The position numbers and the translations under genes are program-made. Shown here piece after piece: positions 51,635-60,743 of a stretch of 64,000 bases of DNA (within the stretch, counting starts at the first letter, position 1; the number at the start of each line of letters is the position of its first letter). The notes below the pieces were generated by a model. It had not been told where the DNA came from and did not search any database. It worked only from the letters and a program-made list of their open reading frames with translations. This DNA comes from Dehalococcoidia bacterium (GTDB lineage Bacteria; Chloroflexota; Dehalococcoidia; DSTF01; JACRBR01): contig JAKFYB010000001.1 in NCBI GenBank assembly GCA_021731085.1, forward strand, positions 37,266 through 101,265, given 5' to 3'.

Positions 51635-52756
51635 ATGAAAACCCAACTCTGCGAACAATTCGGCATCGAATTCCCCATCTTCGCCTTCTCACACTGCCGC
51701 GACGTCGTCGCCGCCGTCTCGAAGGCCGGCGGCTTTGGCGTGCTCGGCGCGCTCGCCTTCTCCGCCGAGCAGCTCCAGATTGAGCTGGCGTGGATCGACG
51801 AGCACATCGACGGCAAGCCCTACGGCGTCGACATCGTCATGCCGGCGTCGCTCGCGGAGGGTGCGGCGACGGCGACGAAGGAGCAGCTCGAGGCGATGAT
51901 CTCGCAGCGCCACCGCGACTTCATCGAGGACACGCTCACGAAGCACCAGGTGCCGCCGCTCCCCGAAGGCATGCAGGGCACCGAATCGCTGCTCGGCTGG
52001 GTGCCGGCCGGCGGACAATCGCACGTCGACGTCGCCCTCAAGCACGACATCAAGCTGCTCGTGAACGCGCTCGGCCCGCCGCCGCCCGACGTCGTCGAGC
52101 GCGCGCACAAGGCCGGCGTGCCGGTCGCCGCGCTCGTCGGCTCGCCCGAGCACGCGATCAAGCAACGTGAGGCCGGCGTCGACATCATCGTCGCGTCGGG
52201 CACGGAAGCCGGCGGCCACACCGGCGAGATCTCGACGATGGTCCTGACGCCGCAGTGCGTCGACGCCGTCGCGCCCGCGCCGGTGCTAGCGGCCGGCGGC
52301 ATCGGCAGCGGCCGCCAAATAGCGGCCGCCCTCGCTCTCGGCGCGCAGGGCGTCTGGACCGGCAGTGTCTGGCTGACGACGAAGGAGTCCGACCTGCAGC
52401 CCGCCGTCGTGCAGAAGGTGATGCATGCGACCTCGCGCGACACCGTGCGTTCCCGCGCGATGACCGGCAAGCCCGCGCGCCAGCTCCGCACCGGCTGGAC
52501 CGACGCCTGGGAGTCGCCGGAGTCGCCCGGCACACTGCCGATGCCGCTGCAGTTCATGGCGACGGCCGAAGCGATCTCACGCATCTATCGCGCCGCCGAG
52601 AACGACCCCGACTCGCCCGGCGCCCAGCTCGCCGGCACGCCCATCGGCCAGATCGCCGGCATGATGAACAGCGTCCGCCCCGTCCGCGACGTCATCTTCG
52701 ACATGGTCGAGGAGTACGGGGAGGCCGTCGAGCGCATGAAGGCGATGGGAATGTAG
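51635..52756 (+). CDS. nitronate monooxygenase family protein
   Basis: 373 residues of the FMN-dependent NMO/2-nitropropane dioxygenase TIM-barrel group. Features: AVSKAGGFGVLGALAFSAEQ, PYGVDIVMPAS, GTEAGGHTGEISTMVLTPQC and VLAAGGIGSGRQIAAALALG. A longer insertion occurs at residues 80-110. In catabolic clusters these enzymes are often not true nitronate oxidases but FMN oxidoreductases or enoyl-type reductases; which applies here is unknown. Confidence 0.9.
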   Translation: MKTQLCEQFGIEFPIFAFSHCRDVVAAVSKAGGFGVLGALAFSAEQLQIELAWIDEHIDGKPYGVDIVMPASLAEGAATATKEQLEAMISQRHRDFIEDTLTKHQVPPLPEGMQGTESLLGWVPAGGQSHVDVALKHDIKLLVNALGPPPPDVVERAHKAGVPVAALVGSPEHAIKQREAGVDIIVASGTEAGGHTGEISTMVLTPQCVDAVAPAPVLAAGGIGSGRQIAAALALGAQGVWTGSVWLTTKESDLQPAVVQKVMHATSRDTVRSRAMTGKPARQLRTGWTDAWESPESPGTLPMPLQFMATAEAISRIYRAAENDPDSPGAQLAGTPIGQIAGMMNSVRPVRDVIFDMVEEYGEAVERMKAMGM

Positions 52757-52788
52757 TCGTGGCCAATCGCGTGTCGGGATTGTTGTAA

Positions 52789-53631
52789 ATGGAACAAGTC
52801 AATCTGGCTCAAGCATATGTATTCTTGAAGGCCGCCGGCCGAGCGAAAGAAGCGGACGCGATTCGGTCGAGTAACGAGCGATTCGGTGCGACTTCGGTCG
52901 CGCAACTGAAGCGCGCCAAGGTTCTCAATCTGGTCACGACCGCCGGTCTATTTGAAAAGTTTCGCGACTCTCAGTGGCCGAATGGTCTCTCTGATGGAAC
53001 AGCGAATCACATCAAGCGATTGGAAGGTGTCTACGCGCGTTGGCTCGCGAAGGACGCGCAGGTCACTCACAAGGATCGCAACCGGAGTTCTCGCGCGACA
53101 AAGGTGTGTCCATACTGCAGCGAGGAGATCAAGGCCCAGGCAATAAAGTGTCGCTATTGTGGAGAAATGCTCGATGGCTCGTCCAGAGCTGGAATCGAGG
53201 AAATGTTTCTGCCCCTGCCCCAGCAAAGTATCGTATGTAGGACTGGATTCGACGCCGTCGCGAACAAGCGATCCATCAGTGTCCTGACCGCCGCAAACGC
53301 TTGGCTAGAGGCTCAAGCATTTCACTCGAGCATTGGGCTTGGAACGCAGTGGGGAGCTGACCGCACGCCCCTAAAGCAGTGCCTGCCGAAGAAGTCACTC
53401 ACGTACGTAGAGTGGTGCTACTGGGTTTGGGACTTGTGGTATCCCTACTTCTGGGCACTGACATCCACAATGAAGGGTCGCGAGTTGGCAGAACCGCTTG
53501 AACTGCGAGACGGGCGATTCCAATTCCAAGATGTCCAAGTCAACGGATTTTGGGGCAGCGAGGTAAAGCCCGCGATTTTCGGTGCATCGTTCCTGGTTCG
53601 CGAAAGGTCGAAGGTCCGTAGGCGCAAGTAG
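52789..53631 (+). CDS. hypothetical protein with central zinc ribbon
   Basis: 280 residues. The middle holds a double Cys-x2-Cys ribbon: C107-C110 and C121-C124 (CPYCSEEIKAQAIKCRYCGE). The N-terminal 85 residues are helical (LAQAYVFLKAAGRAKEADAI); the C-terminal 150 residues have many Trp and aromatic residues (VEWCYWVWDLWYPYFWALT) but no clear membrane helix. Codon use is less GC-rich than the neighbours, in line with transfer. Not a family I recognise beyond the zinc ribbon. The last gene of the forward run. Confidence 0.6.
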   Translation: MEQVNLAQAYVFLKAAGRAKEADAIRSSNERFGATSVAQLKRAKVLNLVTTAGLFEKFRDSQWPNGLSDGTANHIKRLEGVYARWLAKDAQVTHKDRNRSSRATKVCPYCSEEIKAQAIKCRYCGEMLDGSSRAGIEEMFLPLPQQSIVCRTGFDAVANKRSISVLTAANAWLEAQAFHSSIGLGTQWGADRTPLKQCLPKKSLTYVEWCYWVWDLWYPYFWALTSTMKGRELAEPLELRDGRFQFQDVQVNGFWGSEVKPAIFGASFLVRERSKVRRRK

Positions 53632-53658
53632 GCTCCAAGCCTGCTGCGTGCTGGCTTG

Positions 53659-54696
53659 TCAAACATCCTTCGCGATATTGATCGCGCGGCCCAACGTCTC
53701 CAGCCGCTCCGCCAGCGTGCGCCCCTCTGGATCCACCCGCAGCGTCGTCACGCCCGCGTCCTTGTACGCATGCATCCGCGCCCGCACCATGTCGTCCGTG
53801 CCGAGCATGTTCGTCTTCAGCACCATCTCGTCCGGCACCATCGACGCCGCCGTGGTGCGGTCGCCTTCGAGCCACTTGAGCTGGATCGCGCGCGCCTCCT
53901 CTTCGTAGCCCGCGCGCTGGAAAGCCGCGTTGTAGAAATTCTTCTCCTTCGAACCCATCGCGCCGAGCGTAAACGCCAGCCCCGGCTTGCGGCGCGGCAG
54001 CATCTTCTCGACGTCATCGCCGAACGCGACGACGCCGCCCGCCTGCAGGTCGATCTCCGACATCGAGCGCCCCGCCTTCTCCGCGCCCTTGCGGATGTGC
54101 TGGAAGAACACCTCCTCCGCCTGCTCCGGGATGAACGACGTGCCGAGCCAGCCGTCGGCGACCTCGCCCGTCAGTGCGAGCGACACCGGCGAGAGCGTCG
54201 CGAGGTACACCGGGATATCCGGCGACGGCGGCGCGCCCGACTTGATCGATTTGCCCTGCCCGCCCGGCAGCGGCAGGTGAAAGATCTGGCCGTCGTACTG
54301 CAGCTTGTCGCCGCGCGAGATCATCTTCACGATCTCGATCACCTCGCGGATGCGCTGGATGGGCTTCGAGTACGGCACGCCGTGCCACCCCTCGACGACC
54401 TGCGGTCCGCTCGCGCCGAGCCCCATGATGAAGCGTCCGCCCGAGATCGACTGCAGCGTCATCGCCGTCATCGCCGTGTTCGCCGGCGTCCGCCCAACCG
54501 CCTGCATGATCCCCGCGCCGAGCTTGATCGTCTTCGTCTTCCCCGCCAGGAACCCCAGCGGCGTCACCGCATCGTGCCCCCACGACTCCGCTGTCCAAAC
54601 AAACTCCGCCCCCAACTTCTCCGCCTCAGCAACATACGTCGCCGCATCCTCCCAGTTATCCGTCCCCGTCATCCCCATCCCAATAGAAACGCGCAT
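53659..54696 (-). CDS. LLM-class (luciferase-like) F420-dependent oxidoreductase
   Basis: 345 residues. Start MRVSIGMGMTGTDNWEDAAT, then GAEFVWTAESWGHDAVTPLG, KLGAGIMQAVGRTPANTAMT and SGGRFIMGLGASGPQVVEGW: all typical of the LLM family that uses F420 (or FMN). Convergent with the forward catabolic run, 27 bases from it. In Chloroflexota and Actinobacteria these are numerous; substrate unknown. Confidence 0.92.
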   Translation of the reverse strand: MRVSIGMGMTGTDNWEDAATYVAEAEKLGAEFVWTAESWGHDAVTPLGFLAGKTKTIKLGAGIMQAVGRTPANTAMTAMTLQSISGGRFIMGLGASGPQVVEGWHGVPYSKPIQRIREVIEIVKMISRGDKLQYDGQIFHLPLPGGQGKSIKSGAPPSPDIPVYLATLSPVSLALTGEVADGWLGTSFIPEQAEEVFFQHIRKGAEKAGRSMSEIDLQAGGVVAFGDDVEKMLPRRKPGLAFTLGAMGSKEKNFYNAAFQRAGYEEEARAIQLKWLEGDRTTAASMVPDEMVLKTNMLGTDDMVRARMHAYKDAGVTTLRVDPEGRTLAERLETLGRAINIAKDV

Positions 54697-54806
54697 CGTG
54701 GTCTCCAGTCGTCAGTCATCGGTCGTAGGTGGCTTGAATTATCCACAGATGAACCAGATGGAACAGATAGAGGGTGGCGTAATGTCATTCCGAGCGCGGA
54801 AGTCCC

Positions 54807-54833
54807 GTCATTCTGAGCGAAGCGAAGAATCTT
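54807..54833. repeat. interspersed palindrome type C, copy 1
   Basis: Core GTCATTCTGAGCGAAGCGAA followed by GAATCTT. ATTCT and AGAAT at the ends can pair, with GCGAAGCGA between. An identical core is at 55041-55066, 234 bases away in the same orientation. Confidence 0.8.
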
Positions 54834-54968
54834 CCCCGAACAACACCGCAGCCAGACGCGACAGCGCCCACAACCCCCGCGCAGGGGCGCTGCTTGCCGC
54901 GCCCTCGTCGTTGGTCGAGCGTGTCCAATGCGACAGCGCCGCACCCATAGCGGTCGCCACCAGTACCA

Positions 54969-54986
54969 GCGGAGCTTCAGCTCCGC
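54969..54986. repeat. GC hairpin repeat, type B copy 2
   Basis: GCGGAGCT, loop TC, AGCTCCGC, as at 44464-44481; the flanks GTACC (before) and CGC-GTC (after) are also shared, so the unit is about 30 bases. Confidence 0.75.
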
Positions 54987-55040
54987 CGCGGTCACCGCCC
55001 AGAGCCGAAGCACGGTTCTCGAACAGCGAGCGTCGGCCCC

Positions 55041-55066
55041 GTCATTCTGAGCGAAGCGAAGAATCT
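55041..55066. repeat. interspersed palindrome type C, copy 2
   Basis: Second copy of the GTCATTCTGAGCGAAGCGAA core, again ending GAATCTT, 38 bases before the kelch gene ATG. Could influence that gene's leader. Confidence 0.8.
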
Positions 55067-55103
55067 TGCCACGAACGGCAACCGCGCGTCGTAGAATGAA
55101 CGC

Positions 55104-56228
55104 ATGCTCCGAGCCGCGTTCGTTCTTACGCTGGTTACTGTCGCCGCCCTCGTGATTTCGTGTGATGACGACGATGAGGTTCCGGCTCAGCCGCCTAGCG
55201 CAGGACTTGTGCAGACCGCTACTGCGCGTCTTCAAGCGCTCACGCCACCCATCGGCGACATCGGCAACCTGCCGATCGAGCCTGCAACCGGCTGGTCAAC
55301 CGGGTCCGATATGCCAACCCCCCGCGCCGAAGTCGCGGCTGCCGTCATCGACCGCAAGATCTACGTAGTCGGAGGCTTCACCGAAAACGGCCAGAACTCC
55401 AGCACCGTCGAGGTCTACGACACCGAGACCGACACCTGGTCGAGCATCGAACCCATGCCCGAACGCCTCGATCACGCGATGGCCGCGTCGGCGAACGGCA
55501 AGCTCTACGTCATGGGCGGCTGGCGCGTCTTCGGCGAACAAGCCTCCGACGCCGTGTACGAGTACGATCCGGCGGCTGAACGCTGGAGGTCGGTCACCAG
55601 CATGCCCTTCCCGCGCGCAGCCGGCGCCGCCGCCAGCGACGGCTCAACCATTTACGTCGTAGGCGGCGTCGGCCCGGACCCAGAGGTCGCGCTCGCGTAC
55701 GACGTAGCGTCGGATGAATGGCGCCGCATCGCATCGATCGCCGAACCGCGCGAGCATCTCGCGGCTACGGTCGTTCGCGGGAAGGTGTATGCGATCGGAG
55801 GGCGCTGGTCCGATCGCGGCAACGTCGCAACCGTCGAAGAGTATGACCCTGACACTGACGAGTGGCGCGAGCGAGAACCGATGCCTACGGCGCGCGGCGG
55901 TCTAGCGGCCGCAGTCATCAACAACAAGATTCACGTCGTTGGTGGTGAATCATTCGGTGACGGCAGCCGCACGTTCCAAGAGCACGAGGTCTATTCGCCC
56001 GGGTTCAATTTGGATGGAGAGACCATTGGCAATTCTTGGAATGTCGAGGATCCACTCCTGACCTCGAGGCATGGGCTCGCGGCCGCAGCCGTGTCGGAAG
56101 GCGTCTGGCTATACGTGATCGCGGGCGGTGAGACGCCGGGACTCTCCGTGAGCGGCATCGTCGAGATGAGCCACGAAGGGCTGGAAGGCGGCCCCGAGAT
56201 TGCCATCACCTTTACACCAGACGAGTAG
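55104..56228 (+). CDS. kelch-repeat lipoprotein
   Basis: 374 residues. N-terminal lipoprotein signal MLRAAFVLTLVTVAALVISC with the lipobox VIS-C20, followed by an acidic linker (DDDDEVPAQ). Residues about 55-360 hold six kelch-type blades, each with Gly-Gly and a spaced Tyr/Trp (KIYVVGGFTENGQNSSTVEV, KLYVMGGWRVFGEQASDAVY, TIYVVGGVG, KVYAIGGRWSDRGNVATVEE, KIHVVGGESFGDGSRTF). A membrane-anchored extracytoplasmic beta-propeller, probably for binding. Ligand unknown. Confidence 0.9.
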   Translation: MLRAAFVLTLVTVAALVISCDDDDEVPAQPPSAGLVQTATARLQALTPPIGDIGNLPIEPATGWSTGSDMPTPRAEVAAAVIDRKIYVVGGFTENGQNSSTVEVYDTETDTWSSIEPMPERLDHAMAASANGKLYVMGGWRVFGEQASDAVYEYDPAAERWRSVTSMPFPRAAGAAASDGSTIYVVGGVGPDPEVALAYDVASDEWRRIASIAEPREHLAATVVRGKVYAIGGRWSDRGNVATVEEYDPDTDEWREREPMPTARGGLAAAVINNKIHVVGGESFGDGSRTFQEHEVYSPGFNLDGETIGNSWNVEDPLLTSRHGLAAAAVSEGVWLYVIAGGETPGLSVSGIVEMSHEGLEGGPEIAITFTPDE

Positions 56229-56250
56229 CCGCGATCTTTCGGAAGTGCCA

Positions 56251-56607
56251 TCATTGCGCGGGCGGCGGGGCGCCGGCTCTGTAGAGCACCTCCCGCTTTC
56301 TGCCTTCCGACAGAGTGACGCGGGTGTGCCATTCCGCTCCACGAAACGCCCACCACTCGTCGGCCAAGGCGCTCTCGATTTCCGGATCGGGAACCAGCTG
56401 TTCCTCGCCCGTGAACGACAAACCTCTATAGACCATAATGTTGCCCTTCCGCACGAGCGCGGCCAGTCCGGCTTGAGCAGCGTCTCGGCGCACAGCTTCA
56501 TCGTGGTTGGGAAATTCCGCCTGCATTGCCCAAAGGATTTCCCAGAGGCCGTAGTAGTCATCTAGGACTTCGAGTTCTAGTAGGTCGGTCACTTGTGATG
56601 GGGTCAT
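56251..56607 (-). CDS. hypothetical protein, 118 residues
   Basis: Starts MTPSQVTDLLELEVLDDYYG, with an alpha-rich first half (LWEILWAMQAEFPN, AQAGLAALVRKGNIMVYRGL) that looks like a winged-helix region, and a basic tail. The start ATG follows a plausible gatgggg context and the frame is conserved in length, but no family is recognised. Convergent with the kelch gene. Might be an inserted accessory gene. Confidence 0.5.
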   Translation of the reverse strand: MTPSQVTDLLELEVLDDYYGLWEILWAMQAEFPNHDEAVRRDAAQAGLAALVRKGNIMVYRGLSFTGEEQLVPDPEIESALADEWWAFRGAEWHTRVTLSEGRKREVLYRAGAPPPAQ

Positions 56608-56878
56608 GCTTCATCCAATTGGCGGTCTTTCTCGCCAGAGTGCCATCGCGCACTTGGAGCTCGGTTCCCGACAAGCCTAAGCTCGCCCCATGACCCGCAT
56701 CAGCTTCCGCCAGAACCGAGCGCCCGACGAACGTGCCAGGAGGACGGGCGCCCTCGCCCGTCGCGCCGAACGCGAAGCAATTGATCACTTGACGACTTAT
56801 TATTCGGAAACTTTTTTCTCGCGCACTTTTTCTGAGCGAGACCCGAATCTAGGCGGGCGGACGCAGCAGCCTTCGCCC
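56608..56878. other. non-coding gap after aconitase
   Basis: 271 bases downstream of the aconitase stop. An AT-richer stretch (about 56790-56835) with two T-runs is present, but no convincing hairpin-plus-T terminator on the reverse strand. The forward open frame that begins here and runs across aconitase is antisense and not a gene. Confidence 0.4.
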
Positions 56879-59671
56879 CTACTTCACGAGCTGTCGCAGC
56901 ACGAACGGCAGAATGCCACCGTGGTGGTAGTAGTCCAGCTCCACCGGCGTGTCGATACGGCAGCGCGTCGTGAACGTCTTGGTGCTGCCATCAGCGGCCG
57001 TCGCCTTCACGGTGAGCCGCTGGGCCGGTGTGATGGCGGCGATGCCTTCGATGTCGAACGACTCCTCGCCCGTCAGGCCGAGCGTCTCGCGATCTTCGCC
57101 ATCCTCGAACTGCAGCGGCAGCACGCCCATCCCGACGAGGTTGCTGCGATGAATGCGCTCGTAGCTCTTCGCGATCACAGCCCGCACGCCGAGCAGCGCC
57201 GTCCCCTTTGCCGCCCAGTCGCGCGACGACCCCGTCCCGTACTCCGCACCGGCGATCACGAGCAGCGGCACGCCCTCGGCGATGTAGCGCTCGGACGCTT
57301 CGAAGATCGTCATGTCGTCGCCCGACGGCATGTGGCGCGTGAACCCGCCCTCAGTGCCGGGTGCGAGTTGGTTGCGCAGACGGATGTTCGCGAACGTGCC
57401 GCGCACCATCACCTCGTGGTTACCGCGCCGGCTGCCGTAGGAGTTGAAGTCCTCGGGCGCGACCTCATGCTGCTGCAGGTACTTCGCGGCGGGCGACGTC
57501 TTCGCGATGCTGCCGGCCGGCGAGATGTGGTCCGTCGTCACGCTGTCACCGACCATCGCGAGCACGCGCGCGCCCTTGATGTCGGTCAGCGGCGTCGGAT
57601 CCATCGTCATGCCGTCGAAGTACGGCGGCTTGCGGATGTACGTGCTCTGGTCGTCCCAGGCGAACTGCTCGCCCTGCGGCACGTCGAGCGCCCGCCAATC
57701 GTCCGCGCCCTCGAAGACGTGCGCGTACTTCGTGCGGAACTGCTCGGGCAGCACCGACGATCGCACGGTATCGCTGATCTCCTGCTGCGTCGGCCAGATG
57801 TCGCGCAGATACACCGGGTTGCCGTTCGTGTCGTTGCCCAGCGGTTCGTTCGCGAGATCGATATCCATCTTGCCGGCGAGCGCGTACGCGACGACGAGCG
57901 GCGGCGACGCGAGATAGTTCGCGCGCACCTCCTGCTGGACGCGGCCCTCGAAGTTTCGGTTGCCAGACAGCACCGAGCACACCACGAGCGACCCAACGCG
58001 GATCGCGTCCGAAATCAGCTCCGGCAACGGCCCGCTGTTGCCGATGCACGTCGTGCAGCCGTATCCGACGAGGTTGAAGCCGAGCGCGTCGAGGTACTGC
58101 GTGAGGCCAGCCTGGTTGTAGTACTCCGTGACCACCTGCGATCCGGGAGCGAGCGACGTCTTCACCCACGGCTTGGTCATGAGCCCGCGCTCGACGGCCT
58201 TCTTCGCGACCAGCCCGGCGGTGAGCATCACAGCAGGGTTCGACGTGTTCGTGCAAGACGTGATCGCGGCGATGACGACGGAGCCGTGCTTCACGTAGTA
58301 CGTCTCGCCCTTCTCCTTATCCTCGATCGTCACCGACTCCCATGGGTCGGCCTCAGCCTCCGGCGTGGCTATCTCTTGCGCGGGCTTGTCGGCGCTCCCG
58401 CCCTCGCCGAGCCAGCGCTGGATCTTCTCTTCGGTCGGCCCGTTCGCGATGCCCACCTCGAGCATGCTCACGCACGACGAGCGCCAGGCGCGCTTCGCGT
58501 TCGACAGCGGTATGCGGTCCTGCGGCCGTTTCGGCCCGGCGATGCTCGGCACGACTTCGGCGAGATCGAGCGCCATCGTGTCGGTGAACAAGGGCTCCGG
58601 CGTGTCGTCGGTGCGGAAGATGCCCTGCGCCTTCGCGTACGCCTCGACAAGATCGACGACGGCGGACGGACGGCCGGTGAAGCGCATGTACGCCAGCGTC
58701 TCGGCATCGACAGGGAAGAAGCCCATCGTCGCACCGTACTCCGGCGCCATGTTGGCGATCGTCGCGCGGTCGGGCAGCGACAGCGACGAGAGCCCCGCGC
58801 CGTAGAATTCGACGAACTTGCCAACGACGCCCTTTGCGCGCAGCATCTCCGTGACCATCAGTACGAGGTCGGTCGCCGTCGCTCCTTCCGGCAGCGAGCC
58901 AGTGAGTTTGAAGCCGATGACCTCCGGCGTGAGCATCGGCATCGGCTGGCCGAGCATCGCCGCCTCCGCCTCGATGCCGCCGACGCCCCAGCCAAAGACG
59001 CCGAGCCCGTTGACCATCGTCGTGTGCGAGTCCGTGCCAACGACGCTGTCCGGATAGACGACCACGCCGCCATCTTCAGCGCGCTCGAACGCGACGGACG
59101 CCAAATATTCGAGGTTCACCTGGTGGACGATGCCGGTTCCTGGCGGGACGACGTTGAAGTTGTTGAAGGATTCCTGACCCCAGCGCAGGAACTGATAGCG
59201 CTCGACGTTGCGCTGCATCTCCTTCTGCGTATTAAAGAAGAAGGCGGCGTCCGTGCCGTACTGGTCGACCTGCACCGAGTGGTCGATGACGAGGTCGGAC
59301 TGTTGGAGCGGGTTGATGCGCCGCGGGTCGCCGCCGAGGTCCTTGATGGCGTCGCGCATGGCGGCCAGATCGACCACGCAAGGGACGCCGGTGAAGTCCT
59401 GCATCAGGACGCGGGCCGGGCGGAACTGCAGCTCGCGGTCGGCAGGCGAGGCCGGGTTCCAGGCGGCGAGAGCGGCGATGTCGTCCTTGGTGACGGATCG
59501 CCCGTCCTCGTTCCGGATCAGGTTTTCGAGGAGGATCTTGAGCGAGAAGGGGAGGGGGGACGGGTCGGTAGCGCCGGCCTTCGGAAGCGCATCCAGCCGG
59601 TACAGGTGTACCTCGCGCCCGCCGACGTTGAGGGCGGCACGAGCGCCGAAGCTGTCAAGTGTGGTGGGCAT
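56879..59671 (-). CDS. acnA: aconitate hydratase AcnA
   Basis: 930 residues, normal for AcnA/IRP1-type aconitases. Iron-sulfur ligands are visible in [11 protein letters not shown] and [12 protein letters not shown]. Other blocks: [20 protein letters not shown] near residue 100, [20 protein letters not shown], and the swivel-domain [16 protein letters not shown] with the catalytic Ser region. Interconverts citrate and isocitrate in the TCA cycle. Monocistronic, 270 bases from the divergent regulator. Confidence 0.97.
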   Translation of the reverse strand: MPTTLDSFGARAALNVGGREVHLYRLDALPKAGATDPSPLPFSLKILLENLIRNEDGRSVTKDDIAALAAWNPASPADRELQFRPARVLMQDFTGVPCVVDLAAMRDAIKDLGGDPRRINPLQQSDLVIDHSVQVDQYGTDAAFFFNTQKEMQRNVERYQFLRWGQESFNNFNVVPPGTGIVHQVNLEYLASVAFERAEDGGVVVYPDSVVGTDSHTTMVNGLGVFGWGVGGIEAEAAMLGQPMPMLTPEVIGFKLTGSLPEGATATDLVLMVTEMLRAKGVVGKFVEFYGAGLSSLSLPDRATIANMAPEYGATMGFFPVDAETLAYMRFTGRPSAVVDLVEAYAKAQGIFRTDDTPEPLFTDTMALDLAEVVPSIAGPKRPQDRIPLSNAKRAWRSSCVSMLEVGIANGPTEEKIQRWLGEGGSADKPAQEIATPEAEADPWESVTIEDKEKGETYYVKHGSVVIAAITSCTNTSNPAVMLTAGLVAKKAVERGLMTKPWVKTSLAPGSQVVTEYYNQAGLTQYLDALGFNLVGYGCTTCIGNSGPLPELISDAIRVGSLVVCSVLSGNRNFEGRVQQEVRANYLASPPLVVAYALAGKMDIDLANEPLGNDTNGNPVYLRDIWPTQQEISDTVRSSVLPEQFRTKYAHVFEGADDWRALDVPQGEQFAWDDQSTYIRKPPYFDGMTMDPTPLTDIKGARVLAMVGDSVTTDHISPAGSIAKTSPAAKYLQQHEVAPEDFNSYGSRRGNHEVMVRGTFANIRLRNQLAPGTEGGFTRHMPSGDDMTIFEASERYIAEGVPLLVIAGAEYGTGSSRDWAAKGTALLGVRAVIAKSYERIHRSNLVGMGVLPLQFEDGEDRETLGLTGEESFDIEGIAAITPAQRLTVKATAADGSTKTFTTRCRIDTPVELDYYHHGGILPFVLRQLVK

Positions 59672-59879
59672 GAGGCGCTCCTTTGAGGTGGGATCGCCTT
59701 CATTGTAGATCGGTGGTTGTTAGGTGCCGTCCGAACCTGCGTGGTCGGTTGTCGGTCCTCGTTGTGGGCCGGGGGATTTCAATTGCATCGCGAAGCTGAC
59801 ATCGGCAGTTTTGGGGGGTTGTCAACTTTTCCGGGATGATCCATGATGCGTGAAGGGTGAATCGGATAACACGTTATGG

Positions 59880-59921
59880 GTAACAAGTAACGGGTAACAG
59901 GTAACCAATAACAGGTTAAGA
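59880..59921. repeat. six-unit heptanucleotide tandem repeat
   Basis: Units: GTAACAA, GTAACGG, GTAACAG, GTAACCA, ATAACAG, GTTAAGA, one after another with no gaps. It ends 19 bases before the ATG of the winged-helix regulator gene and so lies in its leader or promoter. The seven-base rhythm is the same as in the repeats at 20370 and 45617, though the unit differs. Confidence 0.75.
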
Positions 59922-59940
59922 GTTTCCTGAAAGGCCATTC

Positions 59941-60639
59941 ATGGTCTCCGCAACAACGCTTCCCTTCGACATCCAGCAGGGTCCCCCACCCCGGCCGACG
60001 TGGACGTTTCTCACGAATCATCCCGTCATCCTCATTTTCACGACGCAGCACCCGGAGTCAACCGTGCGCGTGATCTCGCAGGGGGTCGGCCTGACGGAGC
60101 GGGCGACGTTGGCCATCCTCCGCGACCTCGATGACGAAGGGCTTGTCGAGCGGCACCGCACGGGGCGTCGCAACACCTATGCCGTCAACTATGGCCGACT
60201 GCTCGGGCTCGCGACGGGCACGGAGCTTGACCCTGCGATGTACGCCGTCGTGGGTGCACTGATCTCCATCTCACCGGAAGCCCGTGCTGCGGCTCGCGAT
60301 CACGAACCGACGGCGCACGACAAGCGCCCGCGCGAGCTCGAGTTCGAGTTCTTCACGAACCATATGCAGATGCTGGCCGCGATCGCTCGCGAAAGCACAT
60401 CGACCGTCCGCGACCTCGCCGCCCGTATCAACATCACCGAACGAGCTGCCGTGTCGATCCTGCACGCGTTGGAGGCGGAGGGGATCATCACCCGGCACAA
60501 GGAAGGCCGCCGCAACACGTACACCATCGACCTGGAGGCCTTCCGGACCTTCCGAGGGTGGGAGTACGAATCGTGGTCGGTGCCGAAGCCGCTCGTCGAT
60601 GTCGCTGTCGCGGCAGTGCGGGCAATCGGCGGACTCTAG
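59941..60639 (+). CDS. regulator with two winged-helix domains
   Basis: 232 residues with an internal duplication. Half 1 (about 22-90): FLTNHPVILIFTTQHPESTV, LTERATLAILRDLDDEGLVE then RHRTGRRNTYAVNY. Half 2 (about 138-205): FFTNHMQMLAAIARESTSTV, ITERAAVSILHALEAEGIIT then RHKEGRRNTYTIDL. Each half is a MarR/ArsR-like winged helix with the same wing (GRRNTY). A single chain could thus bind DNA like a dimer. The divergent position to acnA hints at control of aconitase, but no operator was proven. Family role is unknown. Confidence 0.88.
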   Translation: MVSATTLPFDIQQGPPPRPTWTFLTNHPVILIFTTQHPESTVRVISQGVGLTERATLAILRDLDDEGLVERHRTGRRNTYAVNYGRLLGLATGTELDPAMYAVVGALISISPEARAAARDHEPTAHDKRPRELEFEFFTNHMQMLAAIARESTSTVRDLAARINITERAAVSILHALEAEGIITRHKEGRRNTYTIDLEAFRTFRGWEYESWSVPKPLVDVAVAAVRAIGGL

Positions 60640-60659
60640 AGCAAGCAGTCAAGCATAGT

Positions 60660-60700
60660 GAACAGAAGAGGAGCCGCATCGTGCGGCTCCTCTTCTGTTC
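60660..60700. terminator. strong bidirectional terminator hairpin
   Basis: A perfect 19-base stem: GAACAGAAGAGGAGCCGCA, loop TCG, and its exact complement. It sits between the convergent regulator and ABC-permease genes. The outer stem halves (AGAAGAGGAG/CTCCTCTTCT) supply a pyrimidine-rich trail on each strand. This serves as a terminator for both directions. Confidence 0.85.
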
Positions 60701-60743
60701 GTCGCTGTCCTTTGCTGTTGAGCTCTTGCTCTTTGCGCTTGGG

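Larger units (their letters stand above)
54697..55103. other. 407-base gap rich in interspersed palindromes
   Basis: No gene was found. The gap contains type C elements (GTCATTCTGAGCGAAGCGAA core) at 54807-54833 and 55041-55066, a type B hairpin at 54969-54986, and a partial type C copy near 54784-54805. Promoters for the divergent LLM and kelch genes must lie here, but none is clear. Confidence 0.7.

Noticed and set aside
53656..54816. Forward 386-residue frame over the LLM gene
   Set aside because: Composition is Arg/His/Leu-rich nonsense and it opposes a clear LLM oxidoreductase.
56690..59686. Very long forward frame (998 residues) across aconitase
   Set aside because: It is antisense to acnA, is Arg/His-rich without any domain, and acnA has all aconitase motifs.
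59779..60051. Reverse 90-residue frame upstream of the regulator
   Set aside because: Its apparent pattern (Cys/Tyr/Leu-Pro repeats) is just the translation of the heptad DNA repeat.
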